DNA of 41,573 nucleotides from an uncultured Lachnospiraceae bacterium (GCA_949051815.1 CARQVR010000027.1:1-41573), one strand, 5' to 3'. Positions 18,088 to 26,837 are shown, counted from the first letter of the stretch. The notes: generated from the sequence alone by a model not told the origin. Program-made: numbers and translations.

Positions 18088-18120
18088 GCCTTTGCTAGGA
18101 AGGATAGCAGAGGCTCTTTT
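18088..18120 (+). terminator. Intrinsic terminator after the coiled-coil gene
   Basis: A 10-bp stem with one G-T pair (GCCTTTGCTA with TAGCAGAGGC), a 7-nt loop and TCTTTT. Confidence 0.75.
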
Positions 18121-18128
18121 ATGCATAT

Positions 18129-18185
18129 GCCTGTGCAGGGGCAGTTTAGCAGCTCAAGCGGCGCAGGGCCTGTGCAGGGACAGTT
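18129..18185 (+). repeat. Short direct repeat, 39-bp spacing
   Basis: GCCTGTGCAGGGGCAGTT at 18129-18146 recurs at 18168-18185 with one change. The distance is a multiple of 3 and an open frame crosses it (PVQGQF twice), but this lies before the likely start of the TraX-family gene, so it is probably leader sequence. Confidence 0.5.
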
Positions 18186-18216
18186 CCGCACAGGCAGCAG
18201 ATTTCAGGAGAAAGGA

Positions 18217-19047
18217 ATGGCAGATTTTCTGAAAACCGGAAAGAAATACGGACTGACCGGCGCCGTGTTAAAAAACACAGCGTATATTACGATGCTGATT
18301 GATCATTTCTTCGCGGTGGTCTTCCTGAATTATATGCAGGCGCATACGGTGGAGGGAAGATGGGATCCGCAGCTTGAGCGGATCTACCGCACCGGCAGGG
18401 CTGTGGGAAGAGTTTCTTTCATTCTCTTTACTTTTTTGATTGTGGAGGGCTTCTTTTATACGAGGAGCAGAGTTTGGTTTCTGGTACGGCTCTTTCTGTT
18501 TGCTTTGCTGTCTGAGATCCCTTTTGATCTGGCTCTTTCGGGAACCCTCTTTGACGAGAGCGGGCAGAATGTATATTGGACCTTGTTTCTGGGTGTACTG
18601 GTGCTGACACTGTGGGACTATCTCTCCTGTTATAGGAATGTTTTTGCAGCAGCGGGACGCTGGGCCGCGCTGTTTGCGGGGTGCGCGGCGGCGTTTCTTT
18701 ACTCGACGGATTATCGGTTTATGGGAGTCCTTCTCATATTCGCTATGTATCAGACGAGGGAAAGGGACGGAGGCGTGCAGTTTATGGCGGCTGGTCTGGT
18801 TATGCTGTTCGGTACATGGGGCGCTAACCTGATCCGTTATGCGGAGAAAATCAGTGCAGGGCTGATTACGGCGGATTACCTGTTTCGCTTTTCACTGCGG
18901 GAAATGTATGGTCTCTTCGCCTTCCTGCTCATTTTTCTCTATAACGAAGAAAAGGGGCGGCAGCTTCCGAAACCTTTTTATTATGGATTTTATCCGGTGC
19001 ATCTGTTGGTTCTGTATGGCATTGCGAGGACGATTGGAGTTATGTAA
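18217..19047 (+). CDS. TraX-family membrane protein
   Basis: A 276-residue membrane protein with about eight hydrophobic segments. The N-terminal block LKNTAYITMLIDHFFAVVF is the family signature (TraX: 'lKxiAmitMviDHig'). TraX acetylates pilin in the F plasmid; chromosomal homologues in Firmicutes have no proven substrate. AGGAG lies 7 nt before the ATG at 18217. The longer frame from 18121 would add 32 Gln/Ser/Gly-rich residues with no ribosome-binding site, so I reject it. Confidence 0.85.
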   Translation: MADFLKTGKKYGLTGAVLKNTAYITMLIDHFFAVVFLNYMQAHTVEGRWDPQLERIYRTGRAVGRVSFILFTFLIVEGFFYTRSRVWFLVRLFLFALLSEIPFDLALSGTLFDESGQNVYWTLFLGVLVLTLWDYLSCYRNVFAAAGRWAALFAGCAAAFLYSTDYRFMGVLLIFAMYQTRERDGGVQFMAAGLVMLFGTWGANLIRYAEKISAGLITADYLFRFSLREMYGLFAFLLIFLYNEEKGRQLPKPFYYGFYPVHLLVLYGIARTIGVM

Positions 19048-19062
19048 ACATATGAGTGAGGA

Positions 19063-19099
19063 AAAAGAATCCCGGGATGTGTACAGGATCCCGGGATTT
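19063..19099 (-). terminator. Terminator for the methyltransferase gene
   Basis: A perfect 11-bp inverted repeat (AATCCCGGGAT, 9-nt loop, ATCCCGGGATT), followed on the minus strand by CTTTTTCC. It lies between convergent genes and may also slow plus-strand transcription from the TraX-family gene. Confidence 0.8.
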
Positions 19100-19107
19100 G
19101 CGATGCG

Positions 19108-19983
19108 TTATGTAAACCATCTGCCGGAAGCCCCGCATGGAAGCACGAGTCCGTTTGAGGAGACGGGCAGTCCGATCTCTGAGGATTCCACGTGACCGCC
19201 GAATGTCGGAACAAGGGCGGTGTGTATCATGTAGGTGAGTACTGCGGGCTGTAGTCCTGTGGTGTAGGAGTTGACAAGAAAAAACAGGGCGTTCTTTGAC
19301 AGCAGCCTGGCGGCAAGCGTGATCAGAGGGAACACGTTTTCCTCTATCTTCCAGATTTCGCCTTTGGGACCGCGGCCGTAGGAGGGGGGATCCATAATGA
19401 TGCCGTCGTAAGTGTTGCCGCGGCGGATTTCCCGTTCCACGAATTTGACACAGTCGTCCACCAGCCAGCGTATCGGTGCATCGGAAAGCTCCGAGGCGGC
19501 AGCGTTTTCTTTCGCCCATGCGACCATGCCCTTGGAAGCGTCCACATGCGTGACAGCCGCGCCTGCTGCGGCTGCGGCCAGCGTGGCGCCGCCGGTGTAG
19601 GCGAAAAGGTTCAGGACTTTGAGAGGCCGGTCGGGTTCCTGCGTCTTCGCTTTCTTTATTATAGAAGAAAACCAATCCCAGTTGACAGCCTGCTCCGGAA
19701 AAAGTCCCGTGTGCTTGAAGCTGAACGGTTTCAGACGGAAGGTCAGATTCCGGTAGCGGATGCTCCACTCCTCGGGCAGATCAAAAAATTCCCATTCGCC
19801 GCCGCCTTTCTGGCTGCGGTGGTAATGGCCGTTTTTCTTTTTCCAGTATGCGTCCGTTTTCGGGGTGTCCCAAATCACCTGGGGATCGGGACGCACCAGG
19901 ATAAAACGGCCCCAGCGTTCCAGCTTTTCGCCCTTTGAACAGTCTATCACTTCATAGTCTTTCCAGTTGTCTGCAATCCACAT
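19108..19983 (-). CDS. Class I SAM-dependent methyltransferase, RlmI/RlmK-like
   Basis: A 291-residue methyltransferase. The SAM-binding motif I is VLNLFAYTGGATLAAAAAGA, the acidic loop is THVDASKGM, and the catalytic-region motif is IIMDPPSYGRG, as in 23S rRNA m5C methyltransferases of the RlmI group. An N-terminal RHRK-like beta region precedes it (WDTPKTDAYWKKKNG). No PUA domain is apparent. GGAGAGG lies 8 nt before the ATG at 19983; the frame continues to a TTG at 20043 that has no good ribosome-binding site. The substrate is probably RNA, with specificity unproven. The gene is transcribed opposite to its neighbours. Confidence 0.85.
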   Translation of the reverse strand: MWIADNWKDYEVIDCSKGEKLERWGRFILVRPDPQVIWDTPKTDAYWKKKNGHYHRSQKGGGEWEFFDLPEEWSIRYRNLTFRLKPFSFKHTGLFPEQAVNWDWFSSIIKKAKTQEPDRPLKVLNLFAYTGGATLAAAAAGAAVTHVDASKGMVAWAKENAAASELSDAPIRWLVDDCVKFVEREIRRGNTYDGIIMDPPSYGRGPKGEIWKIEENVFPLITLAARLLSKNALFFLVNSYTTGLQPAVLTYMIHTALVPTFGGHVESSEIGLPVSSNGLVLPCGASGRWFT

Positions 19984-20159
19984 ATATACATGTCCTCTCC
20001 CGCGGTATGATGGGTGTAATTTGTCCGGCCGTACCTCTGCCAATCGAAGGTAACGTGTTATAAGTCATCTGTATGCTTTCCATAGGATAGCACATTTTCG
20101 GGGGTTGTACAACAGGGGATGGGATTTGGGCGGATGTGCGGGAAGAAAGAAAAATGTAT

Positions 20160-20187
20160 TTGTTTCCCGAATCTTATATAGTATAAT
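20160..20187 (+). promoter_or_regulatory. Candidate sigma-A promoter for the GDSL hydrolase gene
   Basis: TTGTTT, 16 nt, TATAAT, 86 bp before the start codon. It is the clearest signal in the 290-bp gap 19984-20273. Confidence 0.6.
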
Positions 20188-20273
20188 AGATGATATGGAG
20201 GGGCTTGCGGGATATTTCTTCGCAGGTTCGTTTGTTCTTAGGAAAAATATTTTCAGAATGTGAGGACTGACAT

Positions 20274-20930
20274 ATGAGTAAATCGTATAGGAAAAAGATT
20301 GTGTGTTTCGGAGATTCCAATACCTACGGTTATAACGCAGAGACGATTGCCCGTTTTACAGAGGAGGAAAGATGGACCTGCCTTCTTTCCAGGCATTTAG
20401 GGGAAGGCTATCATGTAGTGGAGGAAGGGCTGGAGGGGAGAACGACATGTCTGGATGATCCGTTGTTTGAGGGTTTGTGCGGTTTTCAGTATCTATACCC
20501 GTGTCTCATGACCCACAAGCCGGTGGATTTGCTGCTGATTATGCTGGGAACAAATGATGTGAAACAGCGTTTTTCCTGTACGCCTGCGAATGTGGCCAAG
20601 GGAATGGAAAGGCTGGCACAGAAAGCCATTGATTCCAAAATTGCATTCAGGGACGGCAACCCCAATATTCTGGTGATTGCGCCGCCTGCGATTGCGCCGG
20701 AGTATAGAGACACGAGTGTTTACGGAGAAATGGGAGAAAACTGTGACGTGAAAAGCCGCGCGCTTGCGCCCCTGTATGAGCAGGTGGCGGAAAATCTGGG
20801 ATGCCACTTTTTAGATGCGGGACAGATTCCGGGAGTGGAAATGAATCCCTATGACTTTATGCACCTGAGTTTACAGGCGCACAGCGCATTTGCAAAGTAT
20901 CTGGCAGAGAAGATTCCCAGCCTGATTTAA
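20274..20930 (+). CDS. SGNH/GDSL-family hydrolase (arylesterase-like)
   Basis: A 218-residue cytoplasmic hydrolase. Block I is CFGDSNTYGY (nucleophile Ser15), the Asn block is MLGTNDVKQRF, and the C-terminal DFMHLS has the Asp-x-x-His pair (block V), so the complete SGNH catalytic set is present. The length and spacing match the arylesterase/acyl-CoA thioesterase I relatives. The substrate is an ester or thioester, otherwise undefined. It stands alone with its own promoter and terminator. Confidence 0.9.
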   Translation: MSKSYRKKIVCFGDSNTYGYNAETIARFTEEERWTCLLSRHLGEGYHVVEEGLEGRTTCLDDPLFEGLCGFQYLYPCLMTHKPVDLLLIMLGTNDVKQRFSCTPANVAKGMERLAQKAIDSKIAFRDGNPNILVIAPPAIAPEYRDTSVYGEMGENCDVKSRALAPLYEQVAENLGCHFLDAGQIPGVEMNPYDFMHLSLQAHSAFAKYLAEKIPSLI

Positions 20931-20936
20931 ATGCTG

Positions 20937-20974
20937 AAAAAGGAGCATTCCATTGAATGGGAGGCTCCTTTTTT
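20937..20974 (+). terminator. Intrinsic terminator
   Basis: Stem AAAAAGGAGC with GCTCCTTTTTT, inner pairing ATTCCATT/AATGGGA, and a run of six T. Confidence 0.9.
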
Positions 20975-20990
20975 GATCTGAAAAAATATC

Positions 20991-21065
20991 AGGCAATTGC
21001 GAAACTCCTTCTTCATTATTGAAATTGCACAAATAGTATAATCAACGAAGACGCGCTTTCGCTCT
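20991..21065. mobile_element. Half-copy of the MITE-like element
   Basis: AGGCAATTGCGAAACTC begins a 75-bp stretch closely matching the left arm of the element at 1981 (also sharing TTGCACAAATAG, ATAATCAACG and CGCTTTCGCTC). The right arm is missing. It sits between the convergent hydrolase and kinase genes. Confidence 0.65.
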
Positions 21066-21079
21066 CAATCATGGAGCCG

Positions 21080-21961
21080 TCAGATAACTGACTGCGACGC
21101 CAGATAGTTAGCGCCCCACATACCGGCGGAATTGCCGAGCGAAGCGGCGGCAATATGTACATGGGAAAAGCTGGGCATAATAAACCGGCTTTTTTTCTCC
21201 CCGATCTTTTGCAGGATCACAGGCTGGGACATGACGCCGCCTCCGAGAATGATGCAGGAGGGATTATAGATATGGGTCAGCGTTGCAAGTCCGAGCATGA
21301 TTTCATCTACCCATTGGTCAATGACGCCGGACACCGTATCATCGTGGAGCGCATCAAATATTTTTCTGCCTGTGTCAAGATCCGGGCGACAGGACTTCAT
21401 CATTTGCACAAGTCCGGTCGTGGAAGCGTATTTTTCATAACATCCGTCAAAGAAATCACTGCCTGAGAGCCGTGCGTCGCTGTGCGTAATGATGGCACCA
21501 AACTCACTGGCGGAATAGCTGGAACCATGGAAGACTTTTCTGTCGTTTATGACGGCGCCGCCGACCCCGGTTCCATAAGTCAGCATCAGGAACTGATCGT
21601 AATCCTGACCGGCACCGTAAACTGCTTCGCCCAAAGCGGCAGCATTTACGTCGTTTTCCACGGCGACGGGCACATGAAACAGTTCCTCCAGGGTCTTTTT
21701 ATACTGGATGCCCGTGTACCCGGGAATATTCTGATTGGCATAAATAATATACCCGTCTTTGGCGTGAACCTGTCCGGCAGTGCTGATGCCGATGGCATCA
21801 TAACCGGAGTGCTCCTGAATCAGGGAAATAACCGTTTCCAGTATGTGCCTGCCGCCTTTTTGGGCATGGGTGGGAACTTCTCTGGTATCGGTCAGCTCAT
21901 TATCCTGACAGATACCGCATTTAATGGAAGTGCCTCCGATATCGAATACAAGATTTTTCAT
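21080..21961 (-). CDS. nanK: ROK-family sugar kinase, probable N-acetylmannosamine kinase
   Basis: A 293-residue ROK protein: phosphate-1 motif FDIGGTSIKCG at the N-terminus, ENDVNAAALGE with the catalytic Asp, and YGTGVGGAVI. The ROK zinc motif (CxCGxxGCxE) is absent: after SASEFGAIITHS the sequence runs to SGSDFFDGCYEKY, with a single Cys. Zinc-less ROK kinases exist, and the operon with nanE and yhcH supports ManNAc phosphorylation to ManNAc-6-P. The start ATG at 21961 follows AGGAG by 9 nt; a TTG one codon earlier is possible. Confidence 0.8.
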   Translation of the reverse strand: MKNLVFDIGGTSIKCGICQDNELTDTREVPTHAQKGGRHILETVISLIQEHSGYDAIGISTAGQVHAKDGYIIYANQNIPGYTGIQYKKTLEELFHVPVAVENDVNAAALGEAVYGAGQDYDQFLMLTYGTGVGGAVINDRKVFHGSSYSASEFGAIITHSDARLSGSDFFDGCYEKYASTTGLVQMMKSCRPDLDTGRKIFDALHDDTVSGVIDQWVDEIMLGLATLTHIYNPSCIILGGGVMSQPVILQKIGEKKSRFIMPSFSHVHIAAASLGNSAGMWGANYLASQSVI

Positions 21962-22017
21962 CAATCATTTCTCCTGTTAGAATGTCGGTCTTACTGTCCG
22001 CAGGAATACGAATGTAC

Positions 22018-22467
22018 CTAAATATGAACCTTGCAGACTGCTTTTTTAAGGAACATATCGTCACTGACAGCGATGTTTGGCTTGTGGGGTTCCCCTGCCA
22101 TGCAGATAATGAAGTTTTCCGTGCCGATCAGGCAGCTTCCCAAATCGGCCGCCTCCGCATTGCCAACATCGGTTTCCTCATTATAATTGAAATATTTTGC
22201 GGCTGCGCTGTCTCCGGTGTCCACCCGCTCGGTTCCGGCCAGATCCATCTGAATATCCATGTAGTTTTTGTGAAACTCATACTGCCTTTCCCCGACAGGA
22301 GCGGCAGAGGTTTCCATGACATTGATAAACACATTGTCCTGATCCACAACCGTTTTGCCGACAGGCAATTCGTTCAGATCATGGGAAACGATAAAGTCAA
22401 TGGCGGTATCCAGATTCTTATTCATACCTTTATATAATTTGAGATTGGACATTTTATCATAAATCAT
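22018..22467 (-). CDS. yhcH: YhcH/YjgK/YiaL-family protein, probable sialic acid anomerase
   Basis: A 149-residue cupin-like protein (DUF386). Family landmarks are the start MIYDKMSNL, EFHKNYMDIQMDLAGTE with the conserved His and Asp/Gln positions, and a C-terminal F(I)ICMAGEPHKPN metal-site region. E. coli YhcH (NanQ) speeds the opening of alpha-N-acetylneuraminate to the form used by the lyase. The position between nanE and nanK supports that role. GGAGG lies 6 nt before the ATG. Confidence 0.88.
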   Translation of the reverse strand: MIYDKMSNLKLYKGMNKNLDTAIDFIVSHDLNELPVGKTVVDQDNVFINVMETSAAPVGERQYEFHKNYMDIQMDLAGTERVDTGDSAAAKYFNYNEETDVGNAEAADLGSCLIGTENFIICMAGEPHKPNIAVSDDMFLKKAVCKVHI

Positions 22468-22508
22468 ACGAATCCTCCATGCCTGAGCAGTTTACTGCGA
22501 CCATTCAC

Positions 22509-23207
22509 TTATTTGATGCCGTTATAAAACCGCCGGGCTATTTCCAGAGGTCTGGTGATCGCGCCGCCTACGACTACTGCGTGTACGCCGAGTGAAAGCA
22601 TTTTTCTGGCCTGCTCGGGCGTATGGATTTTTCCTTCGGCAATGACGGGAATCGTAAGAGCGGATACCAGTTTCTCTGCCAGTTCAAAATCGGGACCGTC
22701 CGTTTTGGGCGAGTAGTCCGTGTAACCGCTTAAGGTGGTGCCGACAAGCTGCACGCCGCATTTGGCGGCGTTTATGCCCTCCTCGACGGTGGAAATATCC
22801 GCCATTAACACAATATCAGGGTATTTTTCCTTAATCTGCGCAATAAACTCATTAATGGTACTGCCGTCTCCGCGCGCTCTCATGGTGCAGTCGAGTGCAA
22901 CGATGTCGGAATCGGCCTCTACCAGTTCGTCTATTTCTTTCATGGTTGGAGTGATATAGGAAGCATAGCCTTCTACTACGCGTTTTACCAGACCGATCAC
23001 GGGAAGGCCGGTGGCTTCTTTGATCGCAACGACGTCACGAATGCTGCTGGTACGGATACACTTGCTGCCGGCCTGTCTGGCAGCGTTTGCAAAAAACGGC
23101 ATGATGGACATTTCCTGACAGTACATAGGTTCATCCGGCAGAGCCTGACAGGATACGATAATAGAACTTTTGGTGGCAGCTAGTATGTCTGCTAAGGTTG
23201 CTCTCAT
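22509..23207 (-). CDS. nanE: N-acetylmannosamine-6-phosphate 2-epimerase
   Basis: A 232-residue TIM barrel converting ManNAc-6-P to GlcNAc-6-P. Landmarks: SSIIVSCQALPDEPM at the N-terminus, VIGLVKR, DIVALDCTMRARGDG, VLMADISTVEEG, TLSGYT and VIAEGKIHTPEQARKML, ending GGAITRPLEIARRF. The open frame extends 54 residues upstream, but that stretch is hydrophobic, AT-rich promoter sequence; GGAGG lies 5 nt before the ATG at 23207. First gene of the minus-strand operon nanE-yhcH-nanK. Confidence 0.95.
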   Translation of the reverse strand: MRATLADILAATKSSIIVSCQALPDEPMYCQEMSIMPFFANAARQAGSKCIRTSSIRDVVAIKEATGLPVIGLVKRVVEGYASYITPTMKEIDELVEADSDIVALDCTMRARGDGSTINEFIAQIKEKYPDIVLMADISTVEEGINAAKCGVQLVGTTLSGYTDYSPKTDGPDFELAEKLVSALTIPVIAEGKIHTPEQARKMLSLGVHAVVVGGAITRPLEIARRFYNGIK

Positions 23208-23264
23208 AATTTCCTCCATTCTTTCGATTTTGGTCGAATAGTAATTCCTTGATGCGTTGCTTCC

Positions 23265-23293
23265 ATTATAGCATGAAAAAAATTTTCGGGCAA
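23265..23293 (-). promoter_or_regulatory. Promoter for nanE-yhcH-nanK
   Basis: On the minus strand TTGCCC, 17 nt, TATAAT, 58 bp before the nanE start. It lies back to back with the plus-strand promoter at 23352, so one regulator could control both directions. Confidence 0.7.
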
Positions 23294-23351
23294 GAAAAAA
23301 TAAAAAAATATTCATAAGCAAAATCGTGATGAAAATTTTTTTAAATTTATA

Positions 23352-23381
23352 TTGACAAAGCACCTTCATACACAGTAGAAT
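23352..23381 (+). promoter_or_regulatory. Promoter for the sialic acid importer operon
   Basis: TTGACA, 18 nt, TAGAAT, about 50 bp before the lipoprotein start. Confidence 0.65.
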
Positions 23382-23389
23382 TTAAATAC

Positions 23390-23410
23390 GCAATTGTTAA
23401 CGATCATTGC
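23390..23410. promoter_or_regulatory. Candidate operator downstream of the importer promoter
   Basis: GCAATTGTTAACGATCATTGC has matching outer arms (GCAAT/ATTGC) and a central GTTAAC. It lies just after the expected transcription start, a position suited to repression by the RpiR-type regulator encoded downstream. It also partly resembles a catabolite-response site but lacks the terminal CA. Confidence 0.4.
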
Positions 23411-23430
23411 ATACATGAAAGGAGAGGAAT

Positions 23431-24843
23431 ATGAAAAAGTTATTGGCACTACTCTTAATCGGAGCTATGACCATTTCTACAGTGGCATGTGGCTCCAGCG
23501 CACCGGCTGCTGAGGAAGCAAAGCCGGAAACCACAGAGGAGGCTCCCGCGGCAGCAGAGGAGGAAGCTCCCGCGGCAGCGGAGGAGGAAGCTCCGGTAGC
23601 AGAGGAGGTTTCCGCAGGAGGCGATGCTGCTTCCGAGATCACTCTTTGGACTTACCCTATTGGAAAATGGGGCGATGAGGCTACGGTAAAAGGACTTACC
23701 GATGCTTTCACGGCAAAGACCGGTATCGCTGTAAACGTAGAGTTTCTGGCTTATGCTGACGGCGATGACAAAGTAAACACGGCGATCACGGCAGGGCAGG
23801 CGCCTGACCTTATTATGGAAGGACCTGAGCGTCTGGTTGCAAACTGGGGAGCAAACGGATACATGGTTGATCTGTCCGATATGCTGGATGATACCGACAA
23901 GTCGGAGATTCAGGCAGCGCCTTTGGCTGCATGTACTGCACCGGGCGGCGAAGTATATGAGTACCCTCTCGTTATGACGGCACATTGTATGGCAGTTAAT
24001 ATGAACGCTTTCAAGGAAGCGGGCGCTGACCAGTATCTGGATTTAGAGACACATACATGGACAACCGAAAACTTTATCAAGGCTGTTGACGCTCTCTATG
24101 CACACTACAATGATACGGTAGCAGCAGTTTACTGTGCAGGACAGGGCGGAGATCAGGGAACACGCGCTCTGGTGAACAATCTGTACGGCGGTTCCTACAC
24201 GGATGCGGCGCATACCGCTTATACATGGAATTCTCCTGAGAACGTGAAAGCGCTGGAACAGTTAAAGGGCATGAACGGTATTGCTTTTGACGCTTCTCTG
24301 GCAGGCGGCGATGAGATCGCTAAATTCTATCAGGGTATTTTAAAGATGGCATTCTGCTGGAATATCGCACAGCAGTTAGACCCTAACGCAGCAGGAACAG
24401 GCGCAGGCCTTACCGTTACAGGTGAAGAGATCGAGTTCATGAGCTTCCCTTCCGAGACGGGTGAATCCAAACTGCAGGGTGGTATTTGGGGCTTTGGTAT
24501 TTTTGATAACGGGGATGCGGCACGTATCGAGGCATCCAAGCAGTTCATCAAATATATGGCTGACTCCGAGGCTACTGTAGATGCAGTGAAGGCGGCGAAC
24601 TACTTCGCAGTCCGTTCGGCGGCAGAAGGTACAGATTTAACGGCAATCTGGGCTGACAACGAGATCATGAATGAGTATCAGGTTCTGATGCCTCAGCTTG
24701 GTGACTACTATCAGGTTACACCCGGTTGGGCAGGACAGCGTACCGCGTGGTGGACGATGCTTCAAAAGATCGGCTCCGGCACGGACGTAACAGAAGCGCT
24801 TACACAATATGAAGGCGAGGCTAACGCAGCAGCGGCTGAATAA
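23431..24843 (+). CDS. ABC transporter extracellular sugar-binding lipoprotein (probably sialic acid)
   Basis: A 470-residue lipoprotein of the family-1 solute-binding type. The signal peptide ends in STVAC (Cys20); an Ala/Glu-rich linker with three EEAPAAAE-type repeats runs to about residue 65. The mature part starts EITLWTYPIGKWGDEATVKGL, typical of carbohydrate-binding family 1, and has an aromatic C-terminal binding region (WAGQRTAWWTML). Gene order with nanA and nanE points to N-acetylneuraminate or a related sugar. Strong AGGAGAGGA ribosome-binding site. Confidence 0.85.
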   Translation: MKKLLALLLIGAMTISTVACGSSAPAAEEAKPETTEEAPAAAEEEAPAAAEEEAPVAEEVSAGGDAASEITLWTYPIGKWGDEATVKGLTDAFTAKTGIAVNVEFLAYADGDDKVNTAITAGQAPDLIMEGPERLVANWGANGYMVDLSDMLDDTDKSEIQAAPLAACTAPGGEVYEYPLVMTAHCMAVNMNAFKEAGADQYLDLETHTWTTENFIKAVDALYAHYNDTVAAVYCAGQGGDQGTRALVNNLYGGSYTDAAHTAYTWNSPENVKALEQLKGMNGIAFDASLAGGDEIAKFYQGILKMAFCWNIAQQLDPNAAGTGAGLTVTGEEIEFMSFPSETGESKLQGGIWGFGIFDNGDAARIEASKQFIKYMADSEATVDAVKAANYFAVRSAAEGTDLTAIWADNEIMNEYQVLMPQLGDYYQVTPGWAGQRTAWWTMLQKIGSGTDVTEALTQYEGEANAAAAE

Positions 24844-24894
24844 TCGAACGACATACTGTTCTGAACAGAAAGTTCGGTCAGGGTGCCCCTTCCA

Positions 24895-24926
24895 CCGGGA
24901 GTGGGAGGGGCGTTTTCATTAAAAAC
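24895..24926 (+). terminator. Partial terminator/attenuator between binding protein and permease genes
   Basis: An 11-bp stem (GCCCCTTCCAC with GTGGGAGGGGC, one G-T pair), then GTTTTC. The short T-run would let part of the transcription through to the permeases. Confidence 0.7.
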
Positions 24927-24979
24927 AGGTAAATCATACAATCTTCTACAGACAATGGGGGGAAAGGGGGCGCATTTTC

Positions 24980-25894
24980 TTGAGTAGTCAGGTTACGCAA
25001 AAAAGAAGCCGGGCTTTACAGCGCAGAGAAGATATAGCCGGTTATAGTTTTATGCTGCCCAGTTTGATTTTTTTTGCAGGCTTTGTTCTGATTCCGATGG
25101 TCATTTGTATCTGGCTGAGTCTGACGGATTCTAACATGCACACGCAGGGCGGCGGTAACTTTATAGGATTAACGAATTTCAGCAATCTGTTTAAGGATGA
25201 GGTATTTCTGGATGCGTTATGGAATACCTTTGTCATTGTATTTGTGAGTGTACCTGCCGTAACGGCATTCTCTTTGTGGGTGGCTTCCGCTATCTATAAA
25301 TTGAAAATGCCTGTTCTTTCGGCATTCAGATGTATTTTCTATCTGCCTGTGGTTACCGGTTCGGTAGCAGTAACGGTAGTCTGGAAATGGATGTTTGACA
25401 ATTATACGGGTATTCTGAATTCTGTATTAAAGACGACCGGCGCCATCGACGCCAATATTAACTGGCTGGGCGATGAGAAATATGCGCTTTGGTGTATTAT
25501 ACTGATTCTGTTTACCACATCGGTAGGCCAGCCGATCGTACTGTATGTGTCTGCGCTGGGCAACGTGGATGCATCACTGGTGGAAGCGGCGCAGGTAGAC
25601 GGGGCCACGGATCTGCAGGCTTTCTGGAAGATCAAATGGCCGCAGATCATGCCGACGACTTTGTACATACTGGTCATTACCACAATTAACTCCTTCCAGT
25701 GTTTCGCGCTGATTCAGTTGTTGACACAGGGTGGTTCCGGAACACAGACGGTAATGTATTACATCTATTATACGGCCTTTAAGCTTACTGAGCAGAGCGG
25801 ACATTTCGGCTATGCCAACGCAATGGGTGTTGTTTTGGCTATCTTCATAGGTATTTTGTCGGCTGTTCAGATGCGGCTGGCAAAAGAGAAGTAG
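24980..25894 (+). CDS. ABC sugar transporter permease, MalF-type
   Basis: A 304-residue permease with six membrane segments. The N-terminal helix is GYSFMLPSLIFFAGFVLIP; the EAA loop reads EAAQVDGATDLQAFWKIKWPQIMP, the ATPase-docking motif of carbohydrate ABC importers. It is partnered by the permease at 25908. No ATPase gene is in the cluster, so it probably borrows a shared MsmX/MalK-type ATPase encoded elsewhere. The start codon is probably a TTG at 24980 preceded by GGGGGG within GGGGGGAAAGGGGG. Confidence 0.88.
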   Translation: MSSQVTQKRSRALQRREDIAGYSFMLPSLIFFAGFVLIPMVICIWLSLTDSNMHTQGGGNFIGLTNFSNLFKDEVFLDALWNTFVIVFVSVPAVTAFSLWVASAIYKLKMPVLSAFRCIFYLPVVTGSVAVTVVWKWMFDNYTGILNSVLKTTGAIDANINWLGDEKYALWCIILILFTTSVGQPIVLYVSALGNVDASLVEAAQVDGATDLQAFWKIKWPQIMPTTLYILVITTINSFQCFALIQLLTQGGSGTQTVMYYIYYTAFKLTEQSGHFGYANAMGVVLAIFIGILSAVQMRLAKEK

Positions 25895-25907
25895 AGGAGG
25901 AGAAGCG

Positions 25908-26837
25908 ATGGAAAATAAAACAGGAAACAGTAAAGTTTATAAAGTTATTTCGCTGATCGTACTGGTGGTTCTGGCGCTCCTTTTCTTGTTCCCCCTCTAT
26001 TGGATCATCACCGGTGCGTTCAAGCCGCCGGCAGATATTTATGCACAGAAGCCTGTCTGGTGGCCCAGCGAATGGGTAACGACGAATTTCAGTAACTTAA
26101 TGAATAAGCGTACCGCGCCTATGTGGGAGATTCATCTGCCTTTCAGCAGATTTTTCACCTCCGGCGGTGAGAGCATCACGCTCGCTACGGGACCTACCGT
26201 TCCGGCAGTGTTCAGGTGGCTTCTGAATACGATTTTCATGGCGGTGGCGGCAATGTTTCTTACCTGCTTTACCGCTACGATGGCCGGTTATGCGCTGGCG
26301 AAGAAACGCTTCCGCGGACGCAGTATTTTATTCGGCCTGATCATATGCGCTATGGCGCTGCCCAAGCAGGTAGTGCTGATTCCTCTGTTAAAGGAAATGT
26401 CCGCCATTGGTCTTTATAATACCATTTGGGCGATCATATTTCCGACGGTTGGATGGCCTTTCGGTGTGTTCCTGATGAAACAGTTTTCGGAAGGCATTCC
26501 CGGGGAGATTCTGGAAGCCGCACGTATTGACGGCGCGGGAGAATGGAATACTTTTGCGACGATTGTATTTCCGATGGTAAAGCCGGGTGTGGGCGCATTG
26601 GCAATTTTCACCTTTATCAATTCATGGAATGATTACTTCATGCAGTTGGTTATGGTAAGCAGCAACGTAAATTATACGATCTCTCTGGGTATTGCTACCC
26701 TGCAGGCGGAAACTTCTATCGATGTGGGCATGCTGATGGCCGGTGCGGTTCTGGCATCCGTTCCGATCATCATTGTATTCCTGATGTTCCAGAAGTATTT
26801 TACGCAGGGTATTACGATGGGAGCGGTCAAAGGCTGA
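25908..26837 (+). CDS. ABC sugar transporter permease, MalG-type
   Basis: A 309-residue permease with six membrane segments. The first loop is WIITGAFKPPADIYAQKP (typical of MalG-type proteins), and the EAA loop is EAARIDGAGEWNTFATIVFPMVKPG. AGGAGG lies 7 nt before the ATG. It forms the heterodimeric channel with the preceding permease. Confidence 0.88.
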   Translation: MENKTGNSKVYKVISLIVLVVLALLFLFPLYWIITGAFKPPADIYAQKPVWWPSEWVTTNFSNLMNKRTAPMWEIHLPFSRFFTSGGESITLATGPTVPAVFRWLLNTIFMAVAAMFLTCFTATMAGYALAKKRFRGRSILFGLIICAMALPKQVVLIPLLKEMSAIGLYNTIWAIIFPTVGWPFGVFLMKQFSEGIPGEILEAARIDGAGEWNTFATIVFPMVKPGVGALAIFTFINSWNDYFMQLVMVSSNVNYTISLGIATLQAETSIDVGMLMAGAVLASVPIIIVFLMFQKYFTQGITMGAVKG

